From contig NZ_VMSJ01000005.1 in the NCBI RefSeq assembly GCF_007713705.1, positions 62,001-126,000 on the forward strand: a stretch of 64,000 bases of DNA, given 5' to 3'. The DNA is from Salinicoccus cyprini. Lineage in GTDB: Bacteria > Bacillota > Bacilli > Staphylococcales > Salinicoccaceae. The notes under the pieces were generated by a model, which searched no databases, was not told the DNA's origin, and worked only from the letters and a program-made list of their open reading frames with translations. Within the stretch, counting starts at the first letter, position 1; each line of letters begins with the position of its first letter. Made by a program: the position numbers and the translations under genes. Positions 28,193 to 40,915 of this stretch are shown here, in pieces.

Positions 28193-28792
28193 ATGAGCCA
28201 TTATTTTACTGGAAACAACACTGAACACGAATACAAGGAAATCGAATTTCGCTACAATGACAAAGTCTATCGTTTCAGGACGGATCGCGGCGTCTTCTCA
28301 AAAGATCGCGTCGATTACGGTTCCCATGTTCTGATCGATGCTGTGGCCAAAGACCGGAGTACGGCGGAAGATGATGCATTCATAGATATGGGTGCAGGCT
28401 ATGGGCCCGTCGGTACTGTCCTTGCAGACGTTTTGCGGGCAAGCCCGCTGATGGTCGAGGTCAATTCCGATGCGCTCGCGCTGTGCGAAGAGAATGCCCG
28501 GCGCAATGGGGTCGCGGCCAAAGTCATGGATCGCGAGGAATTTGATGCATGTCCCGCCGGGGCGGTGTCCTTCTACGTGACGAATCCGCCGTTCCGTGCA
28601 GGCAAGCCCACAGTCATCGGGATGATTGAAGATGCACATGATCGGCTTGGTGCAGGCGGCGCCTTCTATATGGTGGTCCAGAAGAAGCAGGGCATGGCAT
28701 CATACAGAAAAGAAATCGAATCGCAGTTCGGCAATGTGGAAGTGATCGCAAAGGATAAAGGCTACCATGTCCTGAAGGGCATCAAAGCGTAG
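28193..28792 (+). CDS. Class I methyltransferase, RsmC-like (16S rRNA guanine-N2)
   Basis: The 199-residue SAM-dependent enzyme has IDMGAGYGPVG (about 62-72, SAM site) and the catalytic VTNPPFRAGK (about 124-133), the NPPF signature of N-methylating RsmC/RlmG enzymes. It matches the YbxB protein that lies between rplL and rpoB in Bacillus and Staphylococcus. The ATG at 28193 is chosen because GGAGTG overlaps the alternative at 28187. The target base is inferred. Confidence 0.9.
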   Translation: MSHYFTGNNTEHEYKEIEFRYNDKVYRFRTDRGVFSKDRVDYGSHVLIDAVAKDRSTAEDDAFIDMGAGYGPVGTVLADVLRASPLMVEVNSDALALCEENARRNGVAAKVMDREEFDACPAGAVSFYVTNPPFRAGKPTVIGMIEDAHDRLGAGGAFYMVVQKKQGMASYRKEIESQFGNVEVIAKDKGYHVLKGIKA

Positions 28793-28801
28793 TAATAAAG
28801 T

Positions 28802-28836
28802 TTGACTTGACAAATGTACTATGGTATAGTTATAGA
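28802..28836 (+). promoter_or_regulatory. rpoB-rpoC promoter region (two overlapping promoters)
   Basis: TTGACT (28802-28807) has TATAGT after 17 nt (28825-28830), and the overlapping TTGACA (28807-28812) has TATAGA after 18 nt (28831-28836). Either or both could drive rpoBC, with a leader of about 180 nt. Confidence 0.8.
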
Positions 28837-28915
28837 ATGTAAAAATATAATGTCAATCCGTATGCGCTTTTTGAGCTGCGATTGGCAGGAGCGTATTAAA
28901 TATTGTTAATAAATA

Positions 28916-28950
28916 GAAAATGGGGTTGGTTTCGATTCCGTTTTCTTTTT
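28916..28950 (+). terminator. Terminator-like hairpin in the rpoB leader
   Basis: GAAAATGG and CCGTTTTC (one G-U pair) flank a 14-nt loop and are followed directly by TTTTT. It lies between the rpoB promoter and the gene, so it looks like an attenuator. Confidence 0.55.
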
Positions 28951-29018
28951 GTCTTATTAACTGTTTAACTTGCTTCGGTGAATGTTTTACGTAATTTTTA
29001 TTAGGGGTGAATCTGTCG

Positions 29019-32000
29019 ATGAGTCAACTGATTCAATATGGAAGACACGCTAAACGCAGAAGCTATGCACGTATCGAAGAGAAATTGGATCTGCCGAACC
29101 TGATCGAAATCCAGACAAAATCCTATGACTGGTTCCTTGAAACGGGTCTTATTGAAATGTTCAAGGACATTTCGCCTGTAGAGGACTTCACTGGGAACAT
29201 GTCTTTGGAGTTTGTGGACTACAAGCTTGGCGAGCCCAAGTATGATGAGGATGAAGCAAAGAACCATGATGCCACATATTCTGCACCATTGCGTGTAAAA
29301 GTACGTCTTGTCATCAAAGAGACGGGTGAAGTCAAGGAACAGGAAGTGTTCATGGGCGATTTCCCACTGATGACGGATACAGGTACTTTCATCATCAACG
29401 GCGCAGAGCGCGTAATCGTATCGCAGCTTGTCAGAAGTCCATCTGTGTACTACTCGGAAAAAACGGACAAGAATGGTAAGGCGAGCTTTGGTGCAACAGT
29501 GATACCAAACCGTGGTGCATGGCTTGAATACGAAATCGATGCTAAAGATATTGTATATGTAAGAATCGACCGTACGCGTAAGCTTCCAATGACAATACTG
29601 CTTAGAGCGCTTGGATTTTCTACAGACCAGGAGATCATCAATCTTCTTGGTGACAATGAATATATCAGAAACACACTTGAAAAAGACACGACAGAAACAG
29701 TGGATCAGGCACTCCTAGAAATCTACGAACGACTTCGCCCAGGTGAACCACCAACTGTGGAGAATGCCAGAAATCTTCTCTATTCAAGGTTCTTCGATCC
29801 GAAGCGTTACGACCTTGCGAGTGTTGGACGCTACAAAATGAATAAAAAATTACATCTTAAGAATCGCCTGTTCAACCAGGTGCTTGCTGAACCTATTGTT
29901 GATAGGGAAACCGGTGAAATCATAGCCGAAGCAGGTACGACGATCGACCGTCGCACACTGGATGGCATCATTGACGTACTTGAGGCAGATGCGAATCTTG
30001 AAACATTCCACCTTGAAAATGGCCTGCTCGATGAACCGATCGAAGTCCAGTCCATCAAAGTAGAGGCACCGAACCAGGAAGATGGTACGACTACCATCAT
30101 CGGCAATGCATTCCCGGATGTTGAAGTGAAATCAATCACACCGTCCGACATCATTGCTTCCATGAGCTATTTCTTCAACCTGCTTCATGGTGTAGGCGAC
30201 ACTGACGATATCGACCACCTGGGCAACCGTCGTCTGCGTTCTGTCGGCGAACTGCTGCAGAACCAGTTCAGAATCGGACTGTCCCGTATGGAGCGTGTCG
30301 TCAGGGAGCGCATGTCCATCCAGGACACGGAATCCATTACGCCACAGCAGCTGATCAATATCCGACCGGTCATTGCATCAATCAAAGAATTCTTCGGCAG
30401 CTCCCAGCTGTCACAGTTCATGGACCAGACGAATCCGCTTGCCGAACTGACACACAAAAGACGTCTGTCTGCACTTGGGCCCGGCGGTCTGACACGTGAA
30501 CGCGCAGGTATGGAAGTACGAGATGTACACTATTCCCACTACGGGCGCATGTGTCCGATTGAAACGCCTGAGGGACCGAACATCGGGCTGATCAACTCGC
30601 TGTCCAGCTATGCAAGAGTGAACGAATTCGGCTTTATCGAAACACCATATAGAAGAGTGGATCCGGAAACAAACCGTGTAACCAGCCAGATCGACTACCT
30701 GACAGCTGATGAAGAAGACAGCTATGTAGTAGCACAGGCCAATGCACTCCTCGATGAGGATGGTTCATTCATCAGAGAAGAAATCGTCTGCCGCTTCCGT
30801 GGGAACAACACGAGAATGGCGAGAGAACGCATGGACTATATGGACGTATCGCCGAAGCAGGTTGTATCTGCCGCGACAGCATGTATCCCGTTCCTTGAAA
30901 ATGATGACTCCAACCGTGCCCTGATGGGTGCGAACATGCAACGTCAGGCAGTGCCGCTTCTGATACCGCAATCTCCACATATCGGTACAGGCATGGAGCA
31001 CGTCGCTGCACGCGACTCCGGTGCAGCAGTTGTTGCACGCCATAGAGGCCGTGTTGAGCACGTGGAAGCGAAAGAGATCCATATCCGCCGCATCGTCGAG
31101 GAGAATGGAAAAGAAATCGAAACGGAAAAGGACGTCTATAGACTGTCCAAATTCATCCGTTCAAACTCCGGTACATGCTACAACCAGAAGCCGATCATTG
31201 CCAAAGGCGACATCGTGTCGAAAGGTGAGATCCTCGGTGATGGTCCTTCCATGGACAATGGTGAAATGGCACTCGGACAGAACGTTGTCGTCGGATTCAT
31301 GACATGGGACGGCTACAACTATGAGGATGCCGTCATCATGAGTGAACGTCTTGTGAAAGATGATGTCTACACTTCCATCCATATCGAAGAATACGAGTCC
31401 GAATCCCGAGATACAAAACTCGGACCTGAAGAGATCACAAGAGATATCCCGAATGTGTCCGATAATGCGCTTAAGAAACTCGACGAGCGCGGTATCGTTC
31501 ACATTGGTGCCGAGGTCAAGGATGGCGACATCCTCGTCGGTAAAGTAACGCCTAAAGGTGTAACGGAGCTGACGGCTGAAGAACGTCTTCTGCATGCCAT
31601 CTTCGGAGAAAAAGCACGTGAAGTGCGCGATACATCACTCCGTGTGCCACACGGTGCCGGTGGTATCGTCCTTGATGTCAAAGTCTTCAACCGTGAAGAC
31701 GGCGACGAACTTTCTCCAGGGGTCAACCAGCTTGTACGTGTCTACATCGTCCAGAAGCGTAAGATCAGCGTAGGGGATAAGATGTGTGGCCGACACGGCA
31801 ACAAAGGTGTAATCTCCAGAATTCTTCCGGAAGAAGATATGCCTTACATGCCGGATGGCACACCGATTGATATCATGCTCAACCCACTTGGTGTACCTTC
31901 CCGTATGAACATCGGTCAGGTGCTTGAGCTTCACCTCGGCATGGCTGCCCGTGCAATGGGTCTGAAAATGGCTTCACCGGTATTCGATGGTGCCAACGAG

Positions 32001-32555
32001 GAAGATGTGTGGGATACGATGGCAGAAGCCGGTCTTGCCCGCGATGGTAAGACAGTACTCTACGATGGCCGTACAGGCGAACCGTTCGAGAGCCGTATTT
32101 CCGTCGGTGTCATGTATATGCTGAAACTCGCACACATGGTTGATGACAAACTTCACGCAAGAAGTACCGGACCATACTCCCTTGTTACACAGCAGCCGCT
32201 TGGTGGTAAAGCACAATTCGGTGGTCAGCGTTTCGGGGAAATGGAAGTATGGGCACTGGAAGCATATGGTGCTGCCTATACACTGCAGGAAATCCTGACC
32301 GTCAAGTCGGATGATACTGTAGGCCGTGTGAAAACCTACGAAGCAATCGTAAAAGGTGAAAATGTCCCTAAACCTGGAGTACCTGAGTCCTTCCGCGTAC
32401 TGATGAAGGAACTCCAGAGTCTTGGCCTCGATGTCAACATCCTCGATGAGAACGATGAAGAAATAGAGATGCGTGATACTGAAGAGGATGATGCATCCAA
32501 TCAGATGAATCTAAGCGAGAAAACAAGCGCTGCAACTGAAGATGTTACTGAATGA
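29019..32555 (+). CDS. rpoB: RNA polymerase beta subunit
   Basis: The 1178-residue catalytic subunit. It begins [19 protein letters not shown]. The rifampicin-site region (about 461-490) reads [20 protein letters not shown], the usual sensitive form. [14 protein letters not shown] and the C-terminal [20 protein letters not shown] are the active-site and beta' contact motifs. The ATG at 29019 follows AGGGGTGA; a GTG at 29007 belongs to that site. The C terminus is acidic. Confidence 0.99.
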   Translation: MSQLIQYGRHAKRRSYARIEEKLDLPNLIEIQTKSYDWFLETGLIEMFKDISPVEDFTGNMSLEFVDYKLGEPKYDEDEAKNHDATYSAPLRVKVRLVIKETGEVKEQEVFMGDFPLMTDTGTFIINGAERVIVSQLVRSPSVYYSEKTDKNGKASFGATVIPNRGAWLEYEIDAKDIVYVRIDRTRKLPMTILLRALGFSTDQEIINLLGDNEYIRNTLEKDTTETVDQALLEIYERLRPGEPPTVENARNLLYSRFFDPKRYDLASVGRYKMNKKLHLKNRLFNQVLAEPIVDRETGEIIAEAGTTIDRRTLDGIIDVLEADANLETFHLENGLLDEPIEVQSIKVEAPNQEDGTTTIIGNAFPDVEVKSITPSDIIASMSYFFNLLHGVGDTDDIDHLGNRRLRSVGELLQNQFRIGLSRMERVVRERMSIQDTESITPQQLINIRPVIASIKEFFGSSQLSQFMDQTNPLAELTHKRRLSALGPGGLTRERAGMEVRDVHYSHYGRMCPIETPEGPNIGLINSLSSYARVNEFGFIETPYRRVDPETNRVTSQIDYLTADEEDSYVVAQANALLDEDGSFIREEIVCRFRGNNTRMARERMDYMDVSPKQVVSAATACIPFLENDDSNRALMGANMQRQAVPLLIPQSPHIGTGMEHVAARDSGAAVVARHRGRVEHVEAKEIHIRRIVEENGKEIETEKDVYRLSKFIRSNSGTCYNQKPIIAKGDIVSKGEILGDGPSMDNGEMALGQNVVVGFMTWDGYNYEDAVIMSERLVKDDVYTSIHIEEYESESRDTKLGPEEITRDIPNVSDNALKKLDERGIVHIGAEVKDGDILVGKVTPKGVTELTAEERLLHAIFGEKAREVRDTSLRVPHGAGGIVLDVKVFNREDGDELSPGVNQLVRVYIVQKRKISVGDKMCGRHGNKGVISRILPEEDMPYMPDGTPIDIMLNPLGVPSRMNIGQVLELHLGMAARAMGLKMASPVFDGANEEDVWDTMAEAGLARDGKTVLYDGRTGEPFESRISVGVMYMLKLAHMVDDKLHARSTGPYSLVTQQPLGGKAQFGGQRFGEMEVWALEAYGAAYTLQEILTVKSDDTVGRVKTYEAIVKGENVPKPGVPESFRVLMKELQSLGLDVNILDENDEEIEMRDTEEDDASNQMNLSEKTSAATEDVTE

Positions 32556-32592
32556 TGATTGAGCTTGATAAAACTTTAGGGAGGAAAGCTCA

Positions 32593-35500
32593 TTGATAGA
32601 TGTAAATAGATTTCAATATATGAAAATAGGTCTGGCTTCATCAGAAAAGATCCGTTCATGGTCTTTCGGGGAAGTCAAAAAGCCGGAAACAATCAACTAC
32701 AGAACACTGAAACCTGAAAGGGACGGTCTGTTCTGTGAGAAGATTTTCGGTCCTACGAAGGACTGGGAATGTAGTTGTGGAAAATACAAGCGTGTCAGAT
32801 ACAAAGGCATGGTCTGTGATCGTTGTGGTGTTGAAGTGACACGTGCAAAAGTAAGACGTGAGAGAATGGGGCATATCGAACTTGCTGCCCCTGTCTCCCA
32901 CATCTGGTACTTCAAGGGCATCCCATCCAGAATGGGACTGCTTCTTGACATGTCACCGCGCTCACTTGAAGAAGTCATCTACTTTGCGTCCTACGTCGTA
33001 ATCAAACCAGGTTCCACGGGACTTGAGCAGAAGCAGCTCATGACTGAACGCGAGTACAGGGAGTACTACGACAAGCATGGTAATACTTTCACTGCGAAGA
33101 TGGGTGCCGAAGCGATCAAGGAACTTCTGATGGATGTCAATCTCGAATCCGAGCTTGAAATGCTCAGAAAAGAACTTGAAACAGCGACAGGCCAGCGTCT
33201 GACAAGAGCAATCAAACGTCTGGAAGTTGTCGAGTCATTCCGCAGCTCCGGAAATGATCCGTCATGGATGATTCTTGATGTTCTGCCGATCATCCCGCCG
33301 GAAATCCGTCCGATGGTCCAGCTTGATGGTGGACGTTTCGCCACAAGTGACCTGAACGATCTGTACCGTCGTGTCATCAACCGTAACAATCGTCTGAAGC
33401 GTCTGCTCGACCTTGGTGCTCCCGGCATCATCGTACAGAATGAGAAGCGCATGCTGCAGGAAGCAGTGGATGCACTGATTGATAACGGACGCCGTGGCCG
33501 CCCGGTAACGGGACCAGGAAACCGTCCGCTCAAATCCTTGTCCCACATGCTTAAAGGTAAGCAGGGCCGTTTCCGTCAGAACCTTCTCGGTAAACGTGTC
33601 GACTATTCCGGCCGTTCCGTAATCGTTGTCGGACCAAGCCTGAAGATGTACCAGTGTGGTCTCCCTAAGGAAATGGCACTCGAACTCTTCAAGCCTTTCG
33701 TCATGAAGGAACTCGTTGCGCGTGAAATGGCGACAAACATCAAGAATGCCAAAGGCAAAATTGAACGTATGGAAGATGACGTATGGGATGTGCTTGAAGA
33801 TGTAATCAAAGAGCACCCGGTACTTCTGAACCGTGCACCGACACTCCACCGTCTGGGTATCCAGGCATTCGAAGCGACACTCGTTGAAGGCCGTGCCATC
33901 CGTCTGCACCCGCTGGTAACAACAGCTTATAATGCCGACTTTGATGGTGACCAGATGGCAGTACACGTACCACTTTCCAAAGAAGCGCAGGCGGAAGCAC
34001 GCATGCTGATGCTCGCTGCCCAGAACATCCTGAACCCTAAGGATGGCAAGCCGGTCGTTACACCTTCACAGGATATGGTACTTGGCAACTACTACCTGAC
34101 GCTCGAAAGAGAGTTCACAAAACGCGAAGGACATATCTTCAAAGATGCAAATGAAGTCGTCATGGCCTACCAGAACGGTTATGTACAGCTGCATACACGT
34201 ATTGGTCTGCACACAGATTCACTTGAATCCGCGAAGTTCCCAGAGGCGCATAAAGGCAAGATTCTGATGACAACAACAGGCAAGGTCATCTTCAATGAAA
34301 TCATGCCGCCATCCTTCCCTTACTTGAACGAACCGACAAGGGAAAACCTCGAGTTCCAGATACCGGACCGCTATTTCGTATCCGTCGAAGAGCTCGGTGA
34401 AGGCGGGCTTGCCGAAAGATTCAAAGATGAGCCGATTGTGCAGCCTTTCAACAAGAAATTCCTTGGCCAGATCATCGCTGAAGTCTTCAACAAGTTCCAC
34501 ATCACTGAAACTTCCGTCATGCTTGACCGCATGAAGGATCTCGGCTTCAAATACTCTTCCAAAGCCGGCATCACAGTCGGTGTCTCCGATATCGTCGTCC
34601 TGCCGGACAAGCAGCAGATCATCGACGAGACGGAAGAAAAAGTCGAGAAGGTCCAGAAACAGTTTGCACGTGGTCTGATCACTGAAGCGGAACGCTATGG
34701 TGCAGTCATTGAACTGTGGACAAGAGCGAAGGATGTCATCCAGGATCGTCTGATGGCTTCCCTCCACCGTCTGAATCCGATTTTCATGATGAGTGACTCC
34801 GGAGCCCGTGGTAATGCCTCCAACTTCACGCAGCTTGCAGGTATGCGTGGACTCATGGCCAACCCGTCCGGACAGATCATCGAACTGCCGATCAAATCCA
34901 GTTTCCGTGAAGGGCTGACAGTACTCGAGTACTTCATCTCCACACACGGTGCCCGTAAAGGTCTTGCCGATACGGCACTCAAGACGGCCGACTCCGGTTA
35001 TCTTACAAGAAGACTGGTTGATGTGGCACAGGATGTCATCGTCCGTGAAGAGGACTGTGGAACAGACAAAGGTCTCCTTGTCCGTGCACTGACAGAAGGT
35101 TCAGAGCTGATCGAGCCGTTCATCGACCGTCTGGAAGGACGCTACTCGAAAGAGACGGTAAGACACCCTGAAACTAAAGAGATCATTGTGAAGTCAAACG
35201 AACTCATCACGCCTGAACTGGCGAAGGAAATTGTAAGCAGTGGTCTTGAGGAAATGTACATCCGTTCTGCATTCACATGTAATACACGTCATGGTGTATG
35301 TGAACGCTGCTACGGTAAAAACCTTGCAACTGGTGAAAAAGTCGAAGTGGGCGAAGCAGTCGGTACAATCGCTGCCCAGTCCATCGGTGAACCAGGTACA
35401 CAGCTTACAATGCGTACCTTCCACACAGGTGGGGTTGCCGGAAGTGACATCACGCAAGGTCTGCCGCGTATCCAGGAGCTCTTTGAAGCACGTAATCCGA

Positions 35501-36216
35501 AGGGTCAGGCGATGATTTCCGAAATCCGTGGTGCAGTTACGGATATTGAAATCGTCAAAGACCGCCAGCAGGAGATCAAGGTCAAAGGTGAACAGGAGAC
35601 GAAGACATACACAGCGCCGGCAACAGCGCGTGTACTCGTCGAAATCGGCGATCAGGTTGGTCCTGGTGAAATCCTTACGGAAGGTTCCATCGAACCGAAG
35701 GAACTTCTCGGTGTTGCTGGTCTGAACCACACTCAGGAATACCTCCTGAAAGAAGTACAGAAGGTATACCGTATGCAGGGTGTTGAAATCGACGACAAGC
35801 ACGTCGAGGTCATGGTCAGACAGATGCTCAGGAAAGTAAGAATCATCGATGCCGGAGACACATCACTGCTCCCGGGTGCACTTGTTGATATCCATGCATT
35901 TACTGATGCAAATAGAGAAATCTTCAAAAAGCGCAAGAGACCGGCGACAGCCAAGCCTGTTCTGCTCGGTATCACGAAAGCATCACTTGAAACAGAAAGC
36001 TTCCTTTCTGCAGCCAGCTTCCAGGAAACAACAAGAGTACTCACAGATGCTGCAATCAAAGGCAAGCGTGATGAACTTCTCGGACTCAAGGAGAATGTCA
36101 TCATCGGTAAGCTGATTCCAGCCGGCACAGGCATGCCGAAATACCGCGACGTCGAAATTGATGTAGAGAAAAATGAAGAAGCAGTAGAGAGAGAAGAAGT
36201 CCTGATAGAAGATTAG
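32593..36216 (+). CDS. rpoC: RNA polymerase beta' subunit
   Basis: The 1207-residue subunit has the N-terminal zinc finger ([20 protein letters not shown], about 60-79), the magnesium-binding [12 protein letters not shown] (about 446-457), the bridge-helix/trigger-loop region and a second zinc site ([13 protein letters not shown]). Translation starts at a TTG after GGGAGGAAAG, a start also used in related rpoC genes. It is 37 nt from rpoB. Confidence 0.99.
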   Translation: MIDVNRFQYMKIGLASSEKIRSWSFGEVKKPETINYRTLKPERDGLFCEKIFGPTKDWECSCGKYKRVRYKGMVCDRCGVEVTRAKVRRERMGHIELAAPVSHIWYFKGIPSRMGLLLDMSPRSLEEVIYFASYVVIKPGSTGLEQKQLMTEREYREYYDKHGNTFTAKMGAEAIKELLMDVNLESELEMLRKELETATGQRLTRAIKRLEVVESFRSSGNDPSWMILDVLPIIPPEIRPMVQLDGGRFATSDLNDLYRRVINRNNRLKRLLDLGAPGIIVQNEKRMLQEAVDALIDNGRRGRPVTGPGNRPLKSLSHMLKGKQGRFRQNLLGKRVDYSGRSVIVVGPSLKMYQCGLPKEMALELFKPFVMKELVAREMATNIKNAKGKIERMEDDVWDVLEDVIKEHPVLLNRAPTLHRLGIQAFEATLVEGRAIRLHPLVTTAYNADFDGDQMAVHVPLSKEAQAEARMLMLAAQNILNPKDGKPVVTPSQDMVLGNYYLTLEREFTKREGHIFKDANEVVMAYQNGYVQLHTRIGLHTDSLESAKFPEAHKGKILMTTTGKVIFNEIMPPSFPYLNEPTRENLEFQIPDRYFVSVEELGEGGLAERFKDEPIVQPFNKKFLGQIIAEVFNKFHITETSVMLDRMKDLGFKYSSKAGITVGVSDIVVLPDKQQIIDETEEKVEKVQKQFARGLITEAERYGAVIELWTRAKDVIQDRLMASLHRLNPIFMMSDSGARGNASNFTQLAGMRGLMANPSGQIIELPIKSSFREGLTVLEYFISTHGARKGLADTALKTADSGYLTRRLVDVAQDVIVREEDCGTDKGLLVRALTEGSELIEPFIDRLEGRYSKETVRHPETKEIIVKSNELITPELAKEIVSSGLEEMYIRSAFTCNTRHGVCERCYGKNLATGEKVEVGEAVGTIAAQSIGEPGTQLTMRTFHTGGVAGSDITQGLPRIQELFEARNPKGQAMISEIRGAVTDIEIVKDRQQEIKVKGEQETKTYTAPATARVLVEIGDQVGPGEILTEGSIEPKELLGVAGLNHTQEYLLKEVQKVYRMQGVEIDDKHVEVMVRQMLRKVRIIDAGDTSLLPGALVDIHAFTDANREIFKKRKRPATAKPVLLGITKASLETESFLSAASFQETTRVLTDAAIKGKRDELLGLKENVIIGKLIPAGTGMPKYRDVEIDVEKNEEAVEREEVLIED

Positions 36217-36221
36217 AAGCA

Positions 36222-36257
36222 AGGTCCTCTCATATATATGGGAGGACCTGTTTTTTT
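36222..36257 (+). terminator. rpoC terminator
   Basis: AGGTCCTC / GAGGACCT with a 12-nt loop, then GTTTTTTT. Confidence 0.92.
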
Positions 36258-36268
36258 AGTGTATTTTG

Positions 36269-36297
36269 TTGACATGACCATGGGCAGATGCTATTAT
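36269..36297 (+). promoter_or_regulatory. rpsL-rpsG-fusA promoter
   Basis: A perfect TTGACA (36269-36274) and TATTAT (36292-36297) are 17 nt apart. The leader of about 135 nt holds a small hairpin TGTAAG / CTTACA (36357-36376) followed by CATTTTTTAT that may attenuate. No L7Ae-like gene is present between rpoC and rpsL. Confidence 0.85.
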
Positions 36298-36441
36298 TAT
36301 TAAGGTTACTCTATATGGGATCCGTGAGGTCAGTATGGAGAGACAAAATGTTGAAATGTAAGATTTGGTTCTTACACATTTTTTATACCCTAAAAATGAA
36401 CCACCTGGATGTGTGGGATTAATGAAGAGAGGAGGAATACC

Positions 36442-36858
36442 ATGCCAACGATTAATCAGCTAGTTAGAAAACCTCGTCAAACTAAAGGCAAAAAATCAGG
36501 ATCACCAGCATTGAACAGAGGCTTCAACAGCCTTAAAAAACGTATGACGGATGAGAGTGCGCCTCAAAAACGCGGTGTCTGCACACGTGTCGGAACAATG
36601 ACACCTAAGAAACCGAACTCCGCCCTGCGTAAATATGCGCGTGTGAGACTTTCCAATACTATCGAAGTAAACGCATATATCCCTGGAATTGGACACAACC
36701 TTCAGGAGCACAGTGTTGTACTGATCCGTGGAGGACGTGTAAAAGACCTTCCTGGTGTACGTTACCACATCGTACGTGGTGCGCTTGATACTTCTGGTGT
36801 CAACGACCGCAAGCAAGGCCGTTCACTATACGGTACTAAACGCCCTAAGCAGAAATAG
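36442..36858 (+). CDS. rpsL: Ribosomal protein uS12
   Basis: The 138-residue decoding-centre protein reads [17 protein letters not shown] and [15 protein letters not shown] at the streptomycin-site loops, which are wild type. The frame is open from 36409, but the ATG at 36442 follows GAGGAGG. It is the first gene of the str operon. Confidence 0.98.
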   Translation: MPTINQLVRKPRQTKGKKSGSPALNRGFNSLKKRMTDESAPQKRGVCTRVGTMTPKKPNSALRKYARVRLSNTIEVNAYIPGIGHNLQEHSVVLIRGGRVKDLPGVRYHIVRGALDTSGVNDRKQGRSLYGTKRPKQK

Positions 36859-36905
36859 TCCATTCATGATGACTGGATGAAATAATATTTGAAAGGAGGA
36901 TGACT

Positions 36906-37376
36906 ATGCCACGTAAAGGACCAGTTGCTAAAAGAGACGTATTGCCAGATCCGATTCACAATTCCAAACTTGTGACGAAACTCATCAATAAAATGATGGT
37001 GGATGGAAAACGCGGTACATCCCAAAGAATTCTCTATAAAGCATTCGATCTTGTACAGGAACGTTCCGGCAGAGATGCAATCGAAGTTTTTGATGAAGCG
37101 ATCGAGAACATCATGCCAGTACTTGAAGTTAAAGCGCGTCGTGTTGGTGGTTCAAACTACCAGGTACCAGTAGAGGTGCGTGCGGACCGCCGTACAACTC
37201 TTGGACTTCGTTGGCTCGTGAACTACGCACGTCTGCGTGGGGAAAAGACAATGGAAGAGCGCCTAGCGAATGAAATTCTTGACGCTGCCAACAATACAGG
37301 CGGAGCTGTTAAGAAGCGTGAAGATACACACAAGATGGCTGAAGCAAACAGAGCATTCGCCCACTACCGCTGGTAG
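36906..37376 (+). CDS. rpsG: Ribosomal protein uS7
   Basis: The 156-residue 16S-binding assembly protein begins [20 protein letters not shown] and contains [12 protein letters not shown]. The ATG at 36906 follows AAAGGAGGATGACT; the ATG at 36900 lies in the ribosome site. Confidence 0.98.
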   Translation: MPRKGPVAKRDVLPDPIHNSKLVTKLINKMMVDGKRGTSQRILYKAFDLVQERSGRDAIEVFDEAIENIMPVLEVKARRVGGSNYQVPVEVRADRRTTLGLRWLVNYARLRGEKTMEERLANEILDAANNTGGAVKKREDTHKMAEANRAFAHYRW

Positions 37377-37439
37377 TAGGCGGGGCTCAAGCCGCTAAGC
37401 TTAATTTCATCCCATTCCTGGAAGGAGAAAAGGATACCA

Positions 37440-39521
37440 ATGGCAAGAGAATTCTCTTTAGAAAAAACGCGTAATATCGGTATCATGGCTCACATCGATG
37501 CTGGTAAGACGACGACGACTGAACGTATTCTTTATTACACAGGCCGTATTCACAAGATTGGTGAAACTCACGAAGGTGCATCCCAGATGGACTGGATGGA
37601 GCAGGAACAAGAACGTGGGATTACGATTACATCTGCTGCTACAACTGCGCAGTGGGAAGGTCACCGCGTAAACATCATCGATACACCAGGACACGTAGAC
37701 TTCACTGTTGAAGTTGAACGTTCCCTCCGTGTACTTGATGGTGCAGTAGCTGTACTTGATGCACAGTCCGGCGTTGAGCCTCAGACAGAAACTGTCTGGA
37801 GACAGGCGACAACCTACGGTGTTCCACGTGTTGTATTCGTCAACAAGATGGATAAGATCGGTGCTGATTTCGAGTACTCAGTCAACACAATCAAAGAACG
37901 TCTGCAAGCGAATGCACACCCGATCCAGTATCCGATCGGTGCTGAAGATGACTTCACAGGCATCATCGATCTCGTGGAAAACAAAGCATTCCATTATAAC
38001 AATGACCTTGGTACTGAAATCAATGAGATTGAAATTCCTGCAGAATACCAGGATAAAGTTGATTCTCTCAGAGAAGGTCTGATCGAAGGCCTCGCAGATG
38101 TAAATGAAGATATCATGGAAAAATACCTGGGTGGAGAAGAGATTTCAACTGATGAGTTGAAAGCAGCTATCCGTCAGGCAACATGTGATGTTGAATTTTA
38201 CCCTGTACTCTGTGGTACAGCCTTCAAAAACAAAGGTGTCCAGCTGCTTCTGAATGCAGCAATCGACTATCTTCCGTCCCCACTTGATGTTAAACCTATC
38301 GTTGGACACAAGAAGGACGATGAAGATGAGGAGATCATTGCTAAACCGGATGATTCCGAGCCGTTTGCAGCACTTGCATTCAAAGTAATGAGTGACCCAT
38401 TCGTAGGTAAACTTACTTTCTTCCGTGTGTATTCCGGTACACTGGATGCAGGTTCATATATCAGAAACACTACGAAAGACAAGCGTGAGCGTGTCGGACG
38501 TATACTGCAGATGCACGCGAACTCCCGTGAGGAGATCTCGACTGTATACGCAGGCGATATCGCTGCAGCAGTAGGACTTAAGGATACTGGAACTGGAGAT
38601 ACACTATGTGACGAAAAGAGTCAGGTTATTCTCGAGTCCATGGAATTCCCTGAACCGGTTATCCACCTGTCTGTAGAACCTAAATCCAAAGCGGACCAGG
38701 ACAAGATGACGAGTGCACTTGTCAAGCTTCAGGAAGAGGACCCTACATTCACAGCACACACTGACAACGAGACTGGACAGGTCATCATCGGTGGTATGGG
38801 TGAGCTTCACCTTGATATCCTTGTCGACCGTATGAAACGTGAATTCAAAGTTGAATGTAACGTAGGTGCACCAATGGTATCCTACCGTGAAACATTCAAA
38901 AAACAGGCTGCTGTTCAAGGTAAATTCACGCGTCAATCCGGTGGTCGTGGTCAATACGGTGACGTTCACATCGAATTCACACCTAATGAAGTCGGTGGCG
39001 GTTTCGAGTTCGAAAATGCTATCGTCGGTGGTGTTGTACCACGTGAATATATCCCATCCGTTGAAGCAGGTATCAAGGACGCTATGGAAAATGGTGTACT
39101 TGCCGGCTATCCAATGGTAGACGTCAAAGCGAAACTCTTTGATGGTTCATACCACGATGTCGACTCCTCGGAAATGGCCTTCAAAGTTGCTGCTTCACTC
39201 GCACTTAAAGAAGCTGCCAAAGTTTGTGACCCAGTGATTCTTGAACCACTCATGAAGGTTGAAATCGTTATGCCTGAAGAGTACATGGGTGATATCATGG
39301 GTGACGTCACAAGCCGCCGTGGACGCGTTGAAGGTATGGCTGCACGTGGTAACGCACAGATCGTCAATGCATTCGTACCACTTTCAGAAATGTTCGGTTA
39401 TGCGACCAACCTGCGTTCCAACACGCAAGGTCGTGGAACTTACACAATGACTTTCAGTCACTATGAAGAAGTTCCTAAATCAATTTCTGAAGAAATCATC
39501 AAGAAAAACAAAGGTGCATAA
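37440..39521 (+). CDS. fusA: Elongation factor G
   Basis: The 693-residue translocase GTPase has G1 AHIDAGKTT (about 17-25), DTPGHVDFT (about 81-89) and NKMDKIG (about 135-141), followed by domains II-V ([20 protein letters not shown]). GGAAGGAG precedes the ATG. It drives tRNA-mRNA translocation and is the target of fusidic acid. Confidence 0.99.
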   Translation: MAREFSLEKTRNIGIMAHIDAGKTTTTERILYYTGRIHKIGETHEGASQMDWMEQEQERGITITSAATTAQWEGHRVNIIDTPGHVDFTVEVERSLRVLDGAVAVLDAQSGVEPQTETVWRQATTYGVPRVVFVNKMDKIGADFEYSVNTIKERLQANAHPIQYPIGAEDDFTGIIDLVENKAFHYNNDLGTEINEIEIPAEYQDKVDSLREGLIEGLADVNEDIMEKYLGGEEISTDELKAAIRQATCDVEFYPVLCGTAFKNKGVQLLLNAAIDYLPSPLDVKPIVGHKKDDEDEEIIAKPDDSEPFAALAFKVMSDPFVGKLTFFRVYSGTLDAGSYIRNTTKDKRERVGRILQMHANSREEISTVYAGDIAAAVGLKDTGTGDTLCDEKSQVILESMEFPEPVIHLSVEPKSKADQDKMTSALVKLQEEDPTFTAHTDNETGQVIIGGMGELHLDILVDRMKREFKVECNVGAPMVSYRETFKKQAAVQGKFTRQSGGRGQYGDVHIEFTPNEVGGGFEFENAIVGGVVPREYIPSVEAGIKDAMENGVLAGYPMVDVKAKLFDGSYHDVDSSEMAFKVAASLALKEAAKVCDPVILEPLMKVEIVMPEEYMGDIMGDVTSRRGRVEGMAARGNAQIVNAFVPLSEMFGYATNLRSNTQGRGTYTMTFSHYEEVPKSISEEIIKKNKGA

Positions 39522-39531
39522 TCGGCACCAC

Positions 39532-39560
39532 TTGATTTTTCAGCCTGAATCATTTATAAG
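39532..39560 (+). promoter_or_regulatory. tuf promoter
   Basis: TTGATT (39532-39537) and TATAAG (39555-39560) are 17 nt apart, between fusA and tuf. Confidence 0.65.
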
Positions 39561-39574
39561 TGATTTAGAAACAC

Positions 39575-39600
39575 CTCGAGCGGGGTAAGCCCGCTTCGAG
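39575..39600 (+). repeat. Hairpin in the tuf leader
   Basis: CTCGA-GCGGG and CCCGC-TTCGAG pair with a 5-nt loop. Only TTTC follows, so termination would be weak; it may stabilise the tuf mRNA or partly end fusA transcripts. Confidence 0.5.
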
Positions 39601-39643
39601 TTTCAATATAAACTACTACTTTATTTAAGGAGAGGTATACGAA

Positions 39644-40831
39644 ATGGCAAAAGAAAAATTCGACCGTTCCAAAACGCATGCCAATATTGGTACAATCGGT
39701 CACGTCGACCACGGTAAAACTACTCTGACAGCTGCTATCGCAACTGTTCTTTCTAAAAGAGGATCTGGCGAAGCTCAAAGCTACGACATGATCGACAACG
39801 CTCCAGAGGAAAAAGAACGTGGAATCACAATCAATACTTCCCACATCGAGTATGAAACTGAAAAGCGTCACTATGCGCACGTTGACTGCCCAGGACACGC
39901 TGACTATGTTAAAAACATGATCACTGGTGCTGCTCAAATGGACGGCGGTATCCTCGTTGTTTCTGCAGCAGACGGCCCAATGCCACAAACACGTGAGCAC
40001 ATCCTGCTCTCTAAAAACGTTGGCGTACCTGCACTTGTTGTATTCCTCAACAAAGTTGACATGGTTGACGACGAAGAGCTTCTTGAACTCGTTGAAATGG
40101 AAGTTCGCGAACTTCTTTCCGAGTATGACTTCCCTGGCGACGACATCCCTGTAATCGCTGGTTCTGCACTCAAAGCACTTGAAGGCGACGAAGCATACGA
40201 AGATAAAATCATGGAACTCATGGAAGCTGTGGACACTTATATCCCAACTCCAGAGCGTGATTCCGACAAGCCATTCATGATGCCGGTTGAGGATGTATTC
40301 TCAATCACTGGTCGTGGTACAGTTGCTACTGGTCGTGTTGACCGTGGACAGATCAAAGTCGGTGACGAAGTTGAAATCATCGGTCTTGCTGAAGAAAACA
40401 GCAAAACAACTGTTACAGGTGTTGAAATGTTCCGTAAGCTTCTTGACTATGCAGAAGCTGGCGACAACATCGGTGCACTTCTCCGTGGTGTAGCACGTGA
40501 AGACATCCAGCGTGGACAAGTACTTGCTGCGCCTGGATCCATCACTCCACACACACAGTTTAAAGCAGAAGTTTATGTACTTTCAAAAGACGAAGGTGGA
40601 CGTCACACTCCTTTCTTCGGTAACTACCGCCCACAGTTCTACTTCCGTACTACGGACGTAACTGGCGTAGTAAACCTTCCAGAAGGTACTGAAATGGTTA
40701 TGCCTGGCGACAACGTTGAAATGTCAGTTGAACTGATTTCTCCAATCGCTATCGAAGACGGTACACGTTTCTCCATCCGTGAAGGTGGACGTACTGTTGG
40801 ATCAGGCGTTGTAACTGAAATCACTAAGTAA
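39644..40831 (+). CDS. tuf: Elongation factor Tu
   Basis: The 395-residue GTPase has GHVDHGKTT (about 19-27), DCPGHADYV (about 81-89) and NKVDMVDD (about 136-143). It carries aminoacyl-tRNA to the ribosome. AAGGAGAGG precedes the ATG. Codon use is strongly biased, as expected for the most abundant protein. Confidence 0.99.
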   Translation: MAKEKFDRSKTHANIGTIGHVDHGKTTLTAAIATVLSKRGSGEAQSYDMIDNAPEEKERGITINTSHIEYETEKRHYAHVDCPGHADYVKNMITGAAQMDGGILVVSAADGPMPQTREHILLSKNVGVPALVVFLNKVDMVDDEELLELVEMEVRELLSEYDFPGDDIPVIAGSALKALEGDEAYEDKIMELMEAVDTYIPTPERDSDKPFMMPVEDVFSITGRGTVATGRVDRGQIKVGDEVEIIGLAEENSKTTVTGVEMFRKLLDYAEAGDNIGALLRGVAREDIQRGQVLAAPGSITPHTQFKAEVYVLSKDEGGRHTPFFGNYRPQFYFRTTDVTGVVNLPEGTEMVMPGDNVEMSVELISPIAIEDGTRFSIREGGRTVGSGVVTEITK

Positions 40832-40845
40832 TCTGCTGATTATTG

Positions 40846-40872
40846 AAAAAGGAGCCTTCGGGCTCCTTTTTT
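40846..40872 (+). terminator. tuf terminator
   Basis: AAAAAGGAGCC / GGCTCCTTTTTT with a TTCG tetraloop. Confidence 0.94.
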
Positions 40873-40879
40873 GTACATA

Positions 40880-40914
40880 AATAAGGCTGCTCTCTTTATG
40901 AGAACAGCCTTATT
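40880..40914 (-). terminator. Terminator of the M20 amidohydrolase operon
   Basis: ATAAGGCT / AGCCTTAT with inner TCTC/GAGA pairing just beyond the minus-strand gene; A/T ends make it usable from both sides. Confidence 0.8.
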
Positions 40915-40915
40915 T

